Shown here one piece after another: positions 11,914 to 23,029 of a DNA stretch of 64,000 nt. Where the stretch lies: contig ML677373.1 in assembly GCA_007922305.1 (NCBI GenBank), positions 10,280,127 through 10,344,126 of the forward strand, in the 5' to 3' direction. Origin of the DNA: Dermatemys mawii (Eukaryota; Chordata; Testudines; Dermatemydidae). The notes under the pieces were generated by a model. That model had not been told where the DNA came from and made no database searches. It saw only the letters and a program-made list of their open reading frames with translations. Position 1 is the stretch's first letter, and every line of letters starts with the position of its first letter. The position numbers were made by a program, and so were the translations under genes.

Positions 11914-12560
11914 TAGTAGAAGATACATCTACATCAACTAAATCTAAAGTACTGGCAATTTTTTCTTGTATTTTTTTAAAAAATGCTTGTTTTTGTTTTG
12001 ACAGTATTCTTCCATTTATCAGAAATGAATAGTTTCTCTTCAATGAAGTTTTAAAATTGAGTTATTTAAGAGCACAGTATTAAATATTGTCATTTAAAAA
12101 AAGCCCAACATATTACTTTAGAAAAGATGGTTTGCGGTGATATAAATGACATCTTGAAAAGGCTAAACTTTATTTTCCATATTTCAAACAGTTGATCAAA
12201 TGACAACAGCTGTAAAAGTATCGTACCTTCCAATGAAAGGTTTGACATGCAGTTTCTTATGGAACTGGCACGGTCTCTCTATAGATTAAATGTATTCCGC
12301 ACAATACTTCCATGCCTTGCTCAGCCTCTGCTGACCACAAACATCGCCATGTTGTATGAAAACGAATGCTCTCTGGCATGCTTTCAGCCTAAGGTTTGCT
12401 AAAATAGTGTGCCTTTGTACATTGTTGGTACATTTTGCAAAGAGCATCCATCATTTCAAAAATCTGCCTGTTGGATCAAGAAAGGTGCTTTCTAACTCTT
12501 GACAGTTTATATGGTAGTTATAAAGTCTGCTACAGTACATGAAGAATTAGCAGAGCTAAT

Positions 12561-12752
12561 AATCAGAGGGGTAGCCGTGTTAGTCTGGAATTGCAGAAGT
12601 GACAAAGTGTGGCACCTTAAAGACTAACTAAAGTATTAGATCATAAGCTTTTGTGGGCTAGCCTTGCATCCGACGAAGTGGATATTAGCCCACGAAAGCT
12701 TATGCTCTTATACTTTAGTTAGTCTTTAAGGTGCCACAGGACTCTTTGTCAC
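12561..12752. mobile_element. fold-back PLE-tail insertion with 13-bp TSD
   Basis: The 13-bp flanks tagcagagctaat (12548-12560) and tagcagagttaat (12753-12765) match at 12 of 13. Inside, the left arm (about 12601-12660) and right arm (about 12686-12750) are inverted copies of one tail sequence, including 'ggcaccttaaagactaacta', separated by about 25 bp. The right arm carries a hammerhead-like core: CCGACGA (12670-12676, U4 changed to C), stem II, GAAA (12694-12697) and GC-UUAU-GC with a CUC triplet. The left edge 'ggggtagccgtgttagtctg' is the outer end of this widespread reptile repeat. Confidence 0.65.
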
Positions 12753-13217
12753 TAGCAGAGTTAATGTAGTCACTCACAGCAGCCGGCGTCTTCCCAGAAT
12801 GCAGTAGCAAATCAGCTTTGCTGCTTAGATGCTGCAGAAGACTCCCCTACTGAATAGTATGCTGAGAGCTTTTGAAGATCTTTTTATAATTTGTAGTCAT
12901 TTTAAAAATACATTCTTCAAATAATTATTGCTGTATTTGATATCCACAATGAAGTGTTCCATACGCATATCCTGAAGTGTAGATCATGTACAGAATTTTG
13001 GAATTAGGCCATTTTCTAGATCCTTCATATGCCTTGCTTTAATTAATCTTAGCCGTGTAATTAAATGTGTCCCTTCCAAATGCCGTGATTACGTTCATCT
13101 ATTTTTTGGGAAGGATGTTAATTTTATTGTTTAAATGTTACTTTTAGTTACTAGTTTAAAATATAGATATTTTGGCATTCAAAATAAAAAGCACTTTTAT
13201 GTTCTATAAAATTATTA

Positions 13218-13304
13218 CAGTGGAACCCCGCAGTACAGCGCCCCGCATTTATCGCAGTTGATTTTTCTGAACCCTGATCATCACGGTATTGCGAAGTACT
13301 ACTG
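13218..13304. mobile_element. Tc1/mariner-type MITE remnant, 87 bp
   Basis: The left end CAGTGGAACCCCGCAGTACA and the reverse complement of the right end, CAGTAGTACTTCGCAATACC, are inverted termini flanked by TA (13216-13217 and 13305-13306). The terminus resembles the elements at 44374 and 63086 (CAGTGRARCCCCGCTATAA). It is an internally deleted derivative. Confidence 0.6.
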
Positions 13305-14004
13305 TATTAGTATTAATTTGTGGAAATACTTTCATTCTAAAACAGAAGCGTGATAGATCCCTCCATTCCCTTGTTTCTTTATATGTTCTGCTAGGACTTT
13401 CATACTTACAGGCAAAAGCTTGTAAAAACAAAATTGGGCAGCTGCTGCTATAGCTTATTTATTGAAAATGCTTGGTTAAGAATTTATTTACAGCAATCAT
13501 TTTCATGTAGATTATTCTGTGCTATTATTAGTTATATGTATCAAATATTATTACTGTCAAATGTATATGCACATACTTTAAATATCAGATGCCATGGTTT
13601 CTATATAGTGTTTACCCCAAGAATATGCTGCTTTTCTAAATCAAAAATCCGTCTTGCCATTTCAAATGTTAAACAATGTAAATTTCAAACAACTATTTTT
13701 CTTTGGGAAAAATCTTTGTGATGGGGGCGTCTGATTTCTTGTCATCATGACCAATGTTGTGTTTAGTTCTGCTAAAGTTCTTTGGGGTGCATCCACACTA
13801 GGAAAAAAAAAAAATCTGTTTTTTGTTTTGTTTAAGCCATGTGGTAAAATTCTAGTGCGGATAATGCAGTGTGTCATTTTAACACATGAGCAGGTGAAGG
13901 TAGATACTAGGCTCTTCCTTAGTTGCCGTGTGTGTGTTAGCACGTGGTATCTCTACACGTCCTTCACCATACGTACACTTTTCTCATAGTGAAGACAATG
14001 TCTT

Positions 14005-15060
14005 AGGCCTTTTCTAGACTGCCGCTTTACAACACAGAAACTTTCTCGCTCTTGAGTGTGAATAAACACTCCCTTTAGTAATACAAGTTTCAGTGCTGTA
14101 AAGTGGCCTTGTAGACAGTGTATCAGTGTTGGAGCTGCGTTGGTAGCTACTCCCCTCGTGAGGATGGGGTTTTACGGCTCTGGGAGAGCTCTCTCCCAGC
14201 ACTGATGCCGTGCCTACACAGCCGCCTTAAAGGGCTTTTTCGTTGGTAGCGAAGGCATAACATAAGAGTAGTTTCAGGAGTACTGAGTGAGCCAGGAGCC
14301 CTACTGTCTGCTCAGCCCTTGCATCATTTTGTGGCCTTGGGCAAAGTCATTTAGAGCTTTTGATTTTCAGAGGTGTTAAGAACCTGCGGTTTCCACTGGA
14401 GTTCTGGGGGCTCAGTCACCTGTGAAAATCAGGTTCTTAACCTTTCTGTGTCTGATCCACAACTGTGTACAATGGGAATACTTACATTCCTCACAGGTGT
14501 GCTATAAAGGATTTTGCACAGAACTTTGAAATTAACAATATAATAAAGGCTCTTTTGAGTCATCTGTCACCAAAGCTAGGCAGCTTATCAGATTTTTGCA
14601 TCAGACCGATTTGAAAAGATAAGGATTTTGGATCTTAAGGAATAACTCGACTGCCAAATGTGATGTGCTGGCAAGACTTGTCAGCACATTGCTCAGCAGT
14701 TCAGGCTCCATTCCTGCAAACTGAAGGGGAAGACAGAGTGCACTGCACAAAAACCATTGACAGATGGCGCCAAATGTGGACGGAAGCACAGGGATTGCTG
14801 GAATGCGAAGCGATGCATCACAGGACGTTGGGATTCGCGCCCTTCCCACAAGCCACAGCGCCAGAATGGGAAGAGGTGCTCTGTGGGATAGCTGCCTATA
14901 ATATGCCACTCCCAATCTAGCTGCAAGTGCTGCAAATGTGGCCACGCCAGTGCACTTGCAGCTGTCAGTGTGGACAGACTGTAGCGCTTTCCTGAATGCG
15001 TTCTCCAAAGGCTGGTTTAACCCAAAGTGCTCTATAGCTGCAAGTGTAGCCAAACCCTTA
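14005..15060. repeat. DNA-transposon-derived pieces around a MIR
   Basis: The piece 14005-14230 ('gccttttctagactgccgct', 'tacaacacagaaactttctc', 'tgtaaagtggccttgtagac') and the piece about 14690-15058 ('ctgcaagtgctgcaaatgtg', 'ggccacgccagtgcac', 'tgcaagtgtagccaaaccct') read like parts of reptile palindromic DNA transposons. Their ends typically say 'gtctacac..' and 'gtgtagac'. I cannot define clean termini or a target-site duplication, so one element or two is open. Confidence 0.35.
14320..14530 (+). repeat. MIR-type SINE split by a palindromic insertion
   Basis: The MIR words 'tggccttgggcaaagtcatt' (about 14331-14352) and 'cctttctgtgtctg..caatgggaatactta' (about 14440-14485) are normally adjacent. 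Between them lies an imperfect palindrome, 'gattttcagaggtgttaaga' then '..cacctgtgaaaatcaggttc', about 85 bp long. This fits a small fold-back DNA element inserted into an older SINE. Confidence 0.5.
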
Positions 15061-16135
15061 GATATAAGCTCTGAATACAGGTAAGTCTTAAATGAGGTAG
15101 CCGCCTCAACGGAAGAATGGCAGGTGGAAGTACCGTGACCTTCATGTTCTCTTTATAGTGCATTTGATAGCTGCCTGTACAGTGTCTATTGTTAACAAGT
15201 AGAAGCTATGCTTTTTCTAACAGCAGTACTTCTGCAGAGAGCTTGCCTGAAATTCATTTCCTCAGGGACTACAGTCAAGTGAAAGAGCCAGTTTAATTCA
15301 TACTGTACACTGTAAGCTGCTTAAAGGTCAGCTGGAATGGAAAAATCTACAGTAGAGTAGTGAGATGCATTAAAACAAAACGAAAATATTTTGGATCACA
15401 TGGGAAACTCAGTATTCTAAAATTAGGTGTTAAAGCAAAACACTGCTGCATCCTTTTCTTACTCTGACCATAATGGATAGTACAGTTGTAGAATAGTCTG
15501 TATCATTTTTCTCTTTGTAATTTAATTCCTTGGCTGTGGAGAATAGTAAACAATTTTATTCTAAGCAGCCTTATACTTGCTGTTTTGTTTTATAGTTTTA
15601 GGACAGCCTTACTTTACCAGGGATCTAGCTTTGACTTAAACTCAATTAAAAATCCAGGAAACTTTTTCAGTTACACACAATTGTGGAGAGTTAAAGTGAA
15701 ATGAATGTTTCGTATGCATTTCCCAAGTATACATTCTTGAGTTAAGTTATATATACAATCACAAACTGTTTTGAGCTTCACAAATGGAATTACAAAGAAT
15801 GAGAGCCACACAAAGTTTGACATGAATTTCAGTGAATATTTAGGGTTCATTTTATCCTACAGTAGGAGATGAACACTAGTGTGTGCGTGAGCATGTGCAG
15901 CTCATTTCCAAGATGCTGGGTGAAGGGCAGCAGTTCCATGAGTCAGAACCGAGTTTTTGATGTGCTCCATTACAAAGCTATATAAGATTATATTGGCTGG
16001 TGTATACATGGGCCTATGTTTTATGGTTTTGATCCAATTTATAAATTGTATTTAAGCATCATTTGATATTTTTAGCTATCATAAGAGTTATTGTATATAT
16101 TTAACCATGTATTAAAGTTTGAGGAGGTCACATTT

Positions 16136-16320
16136 TTTTCTTTGAGTAGTGTCCTTGTTGGGTGCTCAACTATAGGTGTATCTGTGTCCCTGCACCTCAG
16201 CTTGGACATTTTAGGTAGCATTGTCTCTGTTCAGTCTGCACGTGCACTTTCTCTGTCTTGCTTTTTTGCCTCGAGACTATCTGGTGCTGCACAGGCAAAC
16301 CATCCTCAGTTCTTTCTCAA
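16136..16320 (+). repeat. left inverted terminal repeat of DIRS-like element
   Basis: The order 'ataggtgtatctgtgtccct', 'gcacctcagcttggacattt', 'tgtctctgttcagtctgcac', 'gtgcactttctctgtcttg', 'cgagactatctggtgctg' and 'gcaaaccatcctcagttc' reappears as the reverse complement of 22165-22346 with scattered differences. The start 'ttctttgagtagtgtccttg' also resembles the internal 22080-22110 in direct orientation. Confidence 0.7.
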
Positions 16321-16920
16321 TTGCCCTTGGCCTGTGACAGACTATTAGCATAATCTGAGAGATGATTAATTTCTAAAATTCATTCAATTTACAGAATAGC
16401 TAGTAAGGTTGGTATCTAGATTAATACTATTCCCTTTTCTTTTATAATAAAACATTTTTGTGGCTTTCGAAAACAGTTATCTCCTCCTTACTAATTTTGT
16501 TATCTTCTCCCCTTGGACTGATGGAACGAACCCCTAGAAAGGGCATGCCCAGCTCCTCAGGGTTTAAATGCTGTCTCTCCTAAAGAGAAGCTATTCTGGT
16601 CAGTGACAGCCTCCATGCTGCCGTTGTTGCTTCAGAGAATTCCATATACCACTAAAGTGTACTTTTGGTCTGAAATAGAAATCAAGGACAGGAAAGAGGC
16701 ATGAACTGAAACTCAGATTCCTTGTGATGAAAAATTTACTTAGACCAGCCTCTGATCCAGGACCTCTCTGGAGCAACAATCCTTGACGTGACCATCAACA
16801 TCCATGGGACATTAAATTCCAGTGGATTCAAAGAAGAAATCTGCTGATTCCTTTCATAAAACCTCAGGAAAGAAGGCTACAAGTCTCCAGACTGAAGAAT
16901 TGACCAGGAAAAAAAAAGAT

Positions 16921-17614
16921 GCATACAAAATAGGAAATGACTGCCTAGGAAGGAGTACTGTGGAAAGGGATCTGGGGGTCTTAGTGAATCACAAGCTAAA
17001 TATATGCTGTTACCAAAAAAGCAAACATCGTTCTGGGGTGCATTAGCAGTAGTATTGTAAGCAAGTCACAAGAAGTAATTCTTCCGCTCTACTCCATGCT
17101 GATTAGGCTTCAGCTGGAGTATTGTGTCCAATTTAGGGTGCCACATTTCAGGAGAGATGAGGACAAATTGGAGAAAGTCCAGAGAAGAGCAACAAAAATG
17201 ATTAAAGGTCTAGAAAACATGACCTATGAGGGAAGATTGGAAAAAATTGGGTTTGTTTAGTCTGGAGAAGAAGTCTCAGGTGGACATACCTTTTCAAGTA
17301 CATAAAAGATTGTTACTAGGAGGTGGGAGAAAAATTGTTGTTCTTAACCTCTGCAGATAAGAAGCACCGGGCTTAAATTGCAGCAAGGACAGTTTAGGTT
17401 GGGCATTAGGAAAAACTTCCTAACTATCAGAGTGGTTAGACACTGGAATAAATTACCTAGGATGGTGGCGGAATCTCCATCACTGGGAATTTTTAAAATC
17501 AAGTTGGGCAGACATCTGTCAGGGGTGGTCTAGATAATACTTAGGCCTGCTTTGAGAACAGGGGACTGGACTAGATTACCTCTTGAGGTCCCTTCCAGTT
17601 CTGTGATTCTGTGC
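16921..17614 (+). pseudogene. CR1 LINE fragment nested in DIRS-like element
   Basis: This carries the RT C-terminal region and 3' end of a CR1. Readable pieces are 'STVERDLGVLVNHKLN' (RT motif after the catalytic box), 'LEYCVQF' at about 17115-17137, 'KVQRRATKMIKGLENMTYEGRLEK' across a frameshift, and the C-terminal block 'LNYR..HWNKLPRMVAESPSL'. It ends with 'ccttccagttctgtgattct', a typical CR1 3' tail. It is 5'-truncated and closely related to 61150-61830. Confidence 0.75.
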
Positions 17615-18109
17615 CACAGGAATTCTGTTTCTCCAAGGACATCTTGATCTCAAATTGGAATTTTCAGTACTTGGTATCAGCATCATGGTACTGACCTCAT
17701 CTCAGTCTCCTGAATTCCCCATGATACTGAGACACTCTCACCGGGGGCCTCCTTATCTGCTTCACCTCTATTGAGTGAAGAAGAGGGCAATGATAACTTT
17801 GTCTCAGTTCAAAGCTCCCCAAGGCAACGTCAAGGGGCCAGTTAGCTAGAAACACTTGCAGAGCCACAATGTTGCCATGGCTAGCAGGGCCCGCCCATGT
17901 GGTTTGGACAACAATGGTTCCCCAGTGGCTGTATTGGGACCAATGGGCAGCATATAGACACCAGCTCTCTAGGACGTCAGGTGTCTCTCATAGTGATAGA
18001 TGACAACGATTTCCCTCAGCTTCCCTTTCTAGACCCCATGAGCCTCAAGAGGAGATCTTAGAGGAGTAGGAGGCATGACTGGATAAAGAAATTACTCCAG
18101 CAACAAACA

Positions 18110-18720
18110 TTTCATCATCCTATCCAGATGAAGCTGTGATGCTTCCTCCACCATCAATCGCAGATGACTTCAAACAGTTTCAAGACTTCACCAAGAGAGT
18201 GGCAGACTTACTTTAGATCCCCCCTCAGAGAAGTAAAGGAGTCACAACACAAGCTGCAGGACATACTCCATAGGTCCTCATCAGCTCTTATTACACTCCT
18301 GATCAGTGAGGTCCAACTAGAGCCATATAAAATCATCTGGCAAACACTAGCCTTGATAACGCCCACATGGAAAAGAGCAGACAAAAATGTCCTCTAAAAA
18401 TGTGGACTTTCTTTTTTCCGAAATTCTCTTGTGGTAGATGCTGTACTTGATCCCGACAGAAAGCATCATGCTAAATCAACACCCTACAACAAGGTTTGGA
18501 AAAGACTGGGCTTATTGGAAGGGAAATTGTACTCATCAGCAACTCTGCAGTTTAGGAATATGTATTATCAGGCCCTGATGGCAAAATATAATCAATATCA
18601 ATTATGTGAAATTCAGAGCCTTTATTGAACAGGTCCCAAATGATCAAACAGAGCAGTTCCAAGCCATCAGTGCTGAGGGCCAGTTTGTGGCAAGGACAGC
18701 ACTGTAGACCACATTAGACA
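18110..18720 (+). pseudogene. gag-like region of DIRS-like element
   Basis: Frames 18164-18397 and 18431-18628 give 'REWQTYFRSPLREVKESQHKL', 'QDILHRSSSALITLLI', 'PYKIIWQTLALITPTWKRADK' and 'LEGKLYSSATLQFRNMYYQA'. These resemble the nucleocapsid-type ORF that precedes RT in reptile DIRS-like elements. Two frame changes separate the pieces. The role is inferred from position and similarity of wording; no zinc knuckle is visible. Confidence 0.55.
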
Positions 18721-19183
18721 CTGCAGATACAGCTGCCTGCTCCATATCAACTGTGGTAGTAATGAGGAGAGCTTCATGGCTTCACCTTTCAGGCCTCCCA
18801 TGAGAAGTCCAAATGACTGAAGTCCAAAGGGCTGAAGAACCACATTACGTTCCTTGGAGATCTACATACCTGAACAGAAAATAAAGTACAGGAAGTCACA
18901 GGCATCACAAAGATCCTGACTGGCCAAGTTCCCTCCACCCCAGAGACACTACAAACCTCAAAGGAAAAGACCATGGATACAAAACCAAAAGCTAACAGTC
19001 CCCCTCCCCGTTTCAAACTTCAACCGTACAGCCCTCAACATTTAAACATTAATTTGAGACATTGGTTGAGGCCCCGAACTCCCACTCAGTATCAGTTGCT
19101 GCAAGATTCGAGTTATCTATATCTTTTTGGACTCTGCCTTGTTTTTTCAATAAAACTGGGAAAAGATAACATCAGACAAGTGG

Positions 19184-19748
19184 GTGCTGGAGATAATCTG
19201 CAATGGTTATTCAATCCACTTTACCTCCCTCCCTCCTACACATCTTCCCTTCCTGTCCCTCTTCAGGAACCCTTTTCATGAGTGCCTGTTATGTCAGGAA
19301 ATAAATAATCTCCTAAACTTTGGCCATGTCGAACCAGTTCCAGGTCAACACAGAGGGAAGGGTTTCTATTCCAAATATTTGCTGATACCCAAAAAGAATG
19401 GAGGATGGAAACTCATTCTAGATCTGAGGTCACTAAAGAAATACGTAAAGGCACAAAGATTCAAGATGGTTACGTTAGCAATAGTAATTCCATTTCTGGA
19501 TCAGGGAGACTAGTTCTTGACCACTGACCTACAAGATGCTTATTTTCATATTGCAATTCAACCAATCCCAGAGGAGGTTCCTGAGATTCACCTCGGGTCA
19601 AGACCATTTTCAATACAGGGTACTTCCATATGACCTATCATCTGCACCCAGAATGTTCTCAAAGATCCTATCTGTGGTAGAGTCCCATCTTCACAGATTA
19701 GGAATCCCGATATGTCTGTATTTAGATGAGTGTCTCCTTAAGACATAA
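19184..19748 (+). pseudogene. reverse transcriptase of DIRS-like element
   Basis: Two frames carry the RT. The first, 19184-19513, has 'EPVPGQHRGKGFYSKYLLIP', 'KKNGGWKLILDLRSLKKYVK' and 'FKMVTLAIVIPFLDQGD'. After a stop, 'LQDAYFHIAIQP' is encoded at about 19530-19565. The second frame, 19536-19748, has 'FLRFTSGQDHFQYRVLPYDL', 'SSAPRMFSKILSVVESHLHR' and 'LYLDECLLKT'. The usual catalytic Y-L-D-D box reads YLDE here, so the second Asp is lost. With the frameshift and stop, the enzyme is dead. Confidence 0.75.
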
Positions 19749-21244
19749 TCCTTCGATGAAGCCCCATTAGCCACACAAAAGACAGATGTATTCATGCAGG
19801 TGGGACTACAACTGACACTCGAAAATTGACTCTGACTCAGACTCCACTGTAGAATTCATGGGAGCTTGTCTAAATGTGATGAAGGCCAAAGCCTTACTCC
19901 CACTACACAAGTTCAACATCCTAAGCATCTTAATTGATGCCATTCAGATCAGCCTCACATGTTGGCCAGAAATTGCTTTCAGAATGGGGCACATGGCGAC
20001 AAACATCTTTATGATAAGTCACGTAAATCTCAGCATGCATTGTCTTCAGGCGTGGCTCCAAATGGTATAAACACCAAACAGACACGGACTGAATAAACTG
20101 CTGTCGATGCCCTCGATGGTCAAAGACACTCTCAAATGGTAGAAAGATCTGCAGAATGTCTGCATAGGAGTCCCCTTCACTCAGCCACCTGCAACTTTGA
20201 TATTGACAAAAGTCTCATCTTTACGGGGCTAGGGAGTTCATCTAGACAATCACCAGATTCAAGGCTCTTGGTTCCTCTTAGAATCAATGCTACATATCAA
20301 CCTGTTGTAGCTCAAAGTGGTCAGGAATGAATGCATGTTGACATTTCCCATCATTGATGAAGGATAAACATATAAAACTTATGACAGATAACATAGCATA
20401 TATGTTCTACATAAGCCACCAGGGAGGAGTGAGATCACCGTCTCTTTGAGCAGAGGCAGTGAAACTATGTAACTGGTGCATTTGTCACAGTATCATCATA
20501 TGAGCAGCATTCCTGCTGGCTGTACAGAATACCACAGTAGACACCCTCAGCAGGACATTATTGCAGGAACATGAATGGGAAGTGGAACCTGTTGTTCTCC
20601 ACAATGTATTTGGGCTTTGAAGAGTCCCAAAAATAGATTTATTTGCCATGACCAAAACCAAAAAATACTCCCAGTACTGCTCCAGAGACTTTCTGGGACA
20701 TCATTTGCTAGGAGATGCCTTCCTTTTTCACTGAAACGTAGATCTCCTTAATGCCTTCCCTCCAGTTCATTGCATATTGAAGGTCCTGCTCAAGATAAGA
20801 GCGAGCAAAGTTATTTTCATAGTTTGCACTTGGCCAGCACAAATGTGATTCTCATAGCTTACTCAGGGAATGTGACCGCCAATCACTTTTCAGTTCCTTT
20901 CTCACCTCCTCTCTCACTATGCTGGAGAGATCCACCATTCCAACTAAGGTTCTCTGACTCAAGATGTGGTTCCTCAATGGATCAAAAACATGGAGAGTTC
21001 CTGTTCAAAGAATGTGAAAGAGGTGGTGTTCCATAGCAGAAAAATAACTCGTCACATGTATATGCAGAAGTGGAAAAGATTACAAATCTGGTGTGACTCA
21101 AAATATGTGACCCCCTCCCATATCCTCTTCCCTCCTGCTAGTACTAAACTATATCCCAGATCTGAAAAAGGATCAGGATTATCTCTTAAATTCAATAAAG
21201 GTCACCTCACAGTCATAACAGACTTTCATCATAAGATAAACAGC

Positions 21245-21965
21245 TACTCCGAATTCACTCACCCTACAAGAAAAAGACTTCTCAAGGGCATGGGTAACCA
21301 CCTACAAATCGGGCATCCTACATCAATGTGGGGCCTTAACTTCATTTTCAAGTACCTCACAAAGCCTCCTTTTGAACCCATGGCCACATGCTCACTTATG
21401 CCTCTCTCTGTGGAAATAGCATTCCTTGTAGCTATTGCCTCAGCTTGGAGAATCAGGGAAATAGAGGCTCTAATTGCATACCCACCCTTCACAATTTTTT
21501 TAGGGTTAAGGTCACACTAACACCACATAAACCAACTTATTTACTTCCCAACCTTCTTTCCAAAGCTACACTGTGCCAACAGCGAAGCAATATTCAATAA
21601 ACTCAATGTCAGGAGAGCTTTGGCATTCTATTTGGTTAGAACAATAATTTTCAGAAAATCTGCTAAACTATTCCTTTTGACTGCAAAGAGGTCTAAAGAG
21701 TCCTCAATCCCGAAATATAGACTTTAGATGCATATCAAACTATACTACCTATTGCTATTGTACCTGCAATCTTCAACCTCTGCCTGGAGTTCAGACTCAT
21801 TCCACAAGATCCGTTTCCACTTCGTTAAAAACGTTCCCATCACAGAAATATCCAGAGCAGCAGGTTGCGCATCTACTCATGCTTTTGTGGAACATTATGC
21901 AATCACCCATGATGCAGCATCAGATGTTGTGTCTGGATCCACAGTATTCTCATCAGTACTAAAAT
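21245..21965 (+). pseudogene. tyrosine recombinase-like domain of DIRS-like element
   Basis: In the frame up to 21520, 'PTRKRLLKGMGNHL', 'KPPFEPMATCSLMPLSVEIA' and 'FLVAIASAWRIREIEALIAY' match the core-binding part and first-Arg region (R-x-x-E-I-E) of DIRS recombinases. The later frame 21728-21967 ends with 'VKNVPITEISRAAGCASTHA' and 'FVEHYAI', equivalent to the C-terminal catalytic segment whose last residues include the nucleophilic Tyr (HYA). Frames shift between the two. Confidence 0.6.
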
Positions 21966-22164
21966 AGACTCTGACATCCCACCCTTCCGTGAGGGATACT
22001 GTCGTACAGCACCTACAGTGGAGCACCCATAGGGACACTATTTGAAGAAGAGGTTACTCACCTTGTGCTGTAACTGTGGTTCTTCGAGATGTGTCTCCCT
22101 TTGGGTGCTCAATGACCTGCCCTCCTCTCCTTTACTTCAGAGCTCTTAATAAGTGTGTTTGTGG

Positions 22165-22346
22165 TAGAGAAGGAACTTAGGATGGTTTGTCTACTCAGTG
22201 CTAGATAGTCTCAAGGCAAGGCACAAGACAGGGAGAGTGCATGTGCAGGCCAAATGGACACTGCTACCCAAAATCTCTGATCTGAGATGCAGGGATGTGA
22301 ATACACCTACAGTAGAGCACCTATAGGGAGGGCACATCTTGAAGAA
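22165..22346 (-). repeat. right inverted terminal repeat of DIRS-like element
   Basis: This is the reverse complement of 16136-16320. Just inside it, 22020-22125 is itself an imperfect inverted repeat: 'gagcacccatagggacac' faces 'tgtctccctttgggtgctc'. That resembles the internal complementary region of DIRS elements used in circle formation. The stretch 'gcactaggtgggtaacttct' at 22358-22377 mirrors 'gaagaggttactcaccttgt' at 22046-22065. Confidence 0.65.
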
Positions 22347-22696
22347 CCTCGATTACTGCACTAGGTGGGTAACTTCTTCATTTTGTGAAGTAATTTTGGT
22401 ATTACCCGGTTTATTCCTGTGTTTGTTGCTTCAGGATTGTTTAGGGAAAAGCACTGGTCAATTTTAAGCTATTATCCCTCCTCACAGAAACTTTGATAAA
22501 ACTGTTTTTCTAAAATAAATGTTGACATTTTGCTCCGTAGATGTTTCTTTATATATATTTGTATATAATTCTTGTATATATTTTACTTTGCATTTCTAAA
22601 AGATTAAATTTTATAATTTCTTTTAGCCACTAATTTTGAAGAAATTATCTTTAATTCTTCCTTGGATTAAACTAATATTTGTTTCATTTTATACAG

Positions 22697-23029
22697 TGCC
22701 AGAACCTATTAAGACCAGTTTAAGCCAGCCCCAGCCTGCCGGTACTGGTACCAGTACTTCCACCAGCACTATTACCAACAGCAGCAATGGCAAGCGTGCA
22801 TCTGCTAATGGGCAGCAGCCAGCTGCATCCCGTTACCTGCCTCGTGAGGTGCCTCCACGCTTCCGCCAGCAAGAACAGAAGCAGCTCTTAAAGAGAGGTC
22901 AGCCACTGCCTACTGGGACTCTGACCGGCGCAAGCCTACCACAAAGTACTGGACAAGCAGGGGCAAGTCCTCCTCCACAGCCAGGAGCAGGTGGACAGCA
23001 TCATCCCAGTAAGACCCAAACCCAAACAG
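22697..23029 (+). CDS. TNRC6C: TNRC6C coding exon A (N-terminal, PST-rich)
   Basis: This 333-bp exon encodes about 111 residues of the N-terminal part of TNRC6C, a cytoplasmic GW182 protein that links Argonaute to deadenylases in microRNA silencing. The acceptor is TTTTATACAG before 22697 and the donor is CAG|GTAAGA at 23030. The frame starts with the last two bases of a Val codon and ends after the first base of the next codon, so both junctions are phase 1. The peptide runs [16 protein letters not shown], then a Thr/Ser run, then '[20 protein letters not shown]' and '[20 protein letters not shown]'. The [18 protein letters not shown] block is conserved between TNRC6 paralogues (from memory). 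The frame stays open upstream to 22636, but that part is intron. The segment has no GW repeats. Confidence 0.93.

Larger units (their letters stand above)
16136..22376 (+). mobile_element. DIRS-like tyrosine-recombinase retrotransposon, degenerate
   Basis: An element of about 6.2 kb is bounded by long inverted terminal repeats (about 16136-16320 and 22165-22346). It holds, in order, a gag-like region (about 18110-18720), a reverse transcriptase (about 19184-19750), a connecting RNase H-like stretch, and a tyrosine-recombinase-like domain (about 21245-21965). Removing the nested CR1 (16921-17614) leaves about 5.5 kb, a usual DIRS size. All coding parts are broken by stops and frameshifts. Assignment to DIRS rests on the domain order, the inverted termini and the absence of an obvious target-site duplication. 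Confidence 0.75.
1..22696 (+). other. TNRC6C: TNRC6C intron upstream of exon A
   Basis: This is non-coding sequence ending at the acceptor TTTTATACAG just before exon A. It is called an intron because exon A begins mid-codon (phase 1), so at least one coding exon must lie further upstream. The repeats inside it are listed separately. I recognise nothing in 1-1640, 2110-3150, 3260-3520, 4235-4750, 5960-6330, 7620-8150, 9700-11196, 11922-12547, 12766-13215, 13307-13990 and 15060-16135. These are mostly AT-rich with short chance ORFs. Confidence 0.8.
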
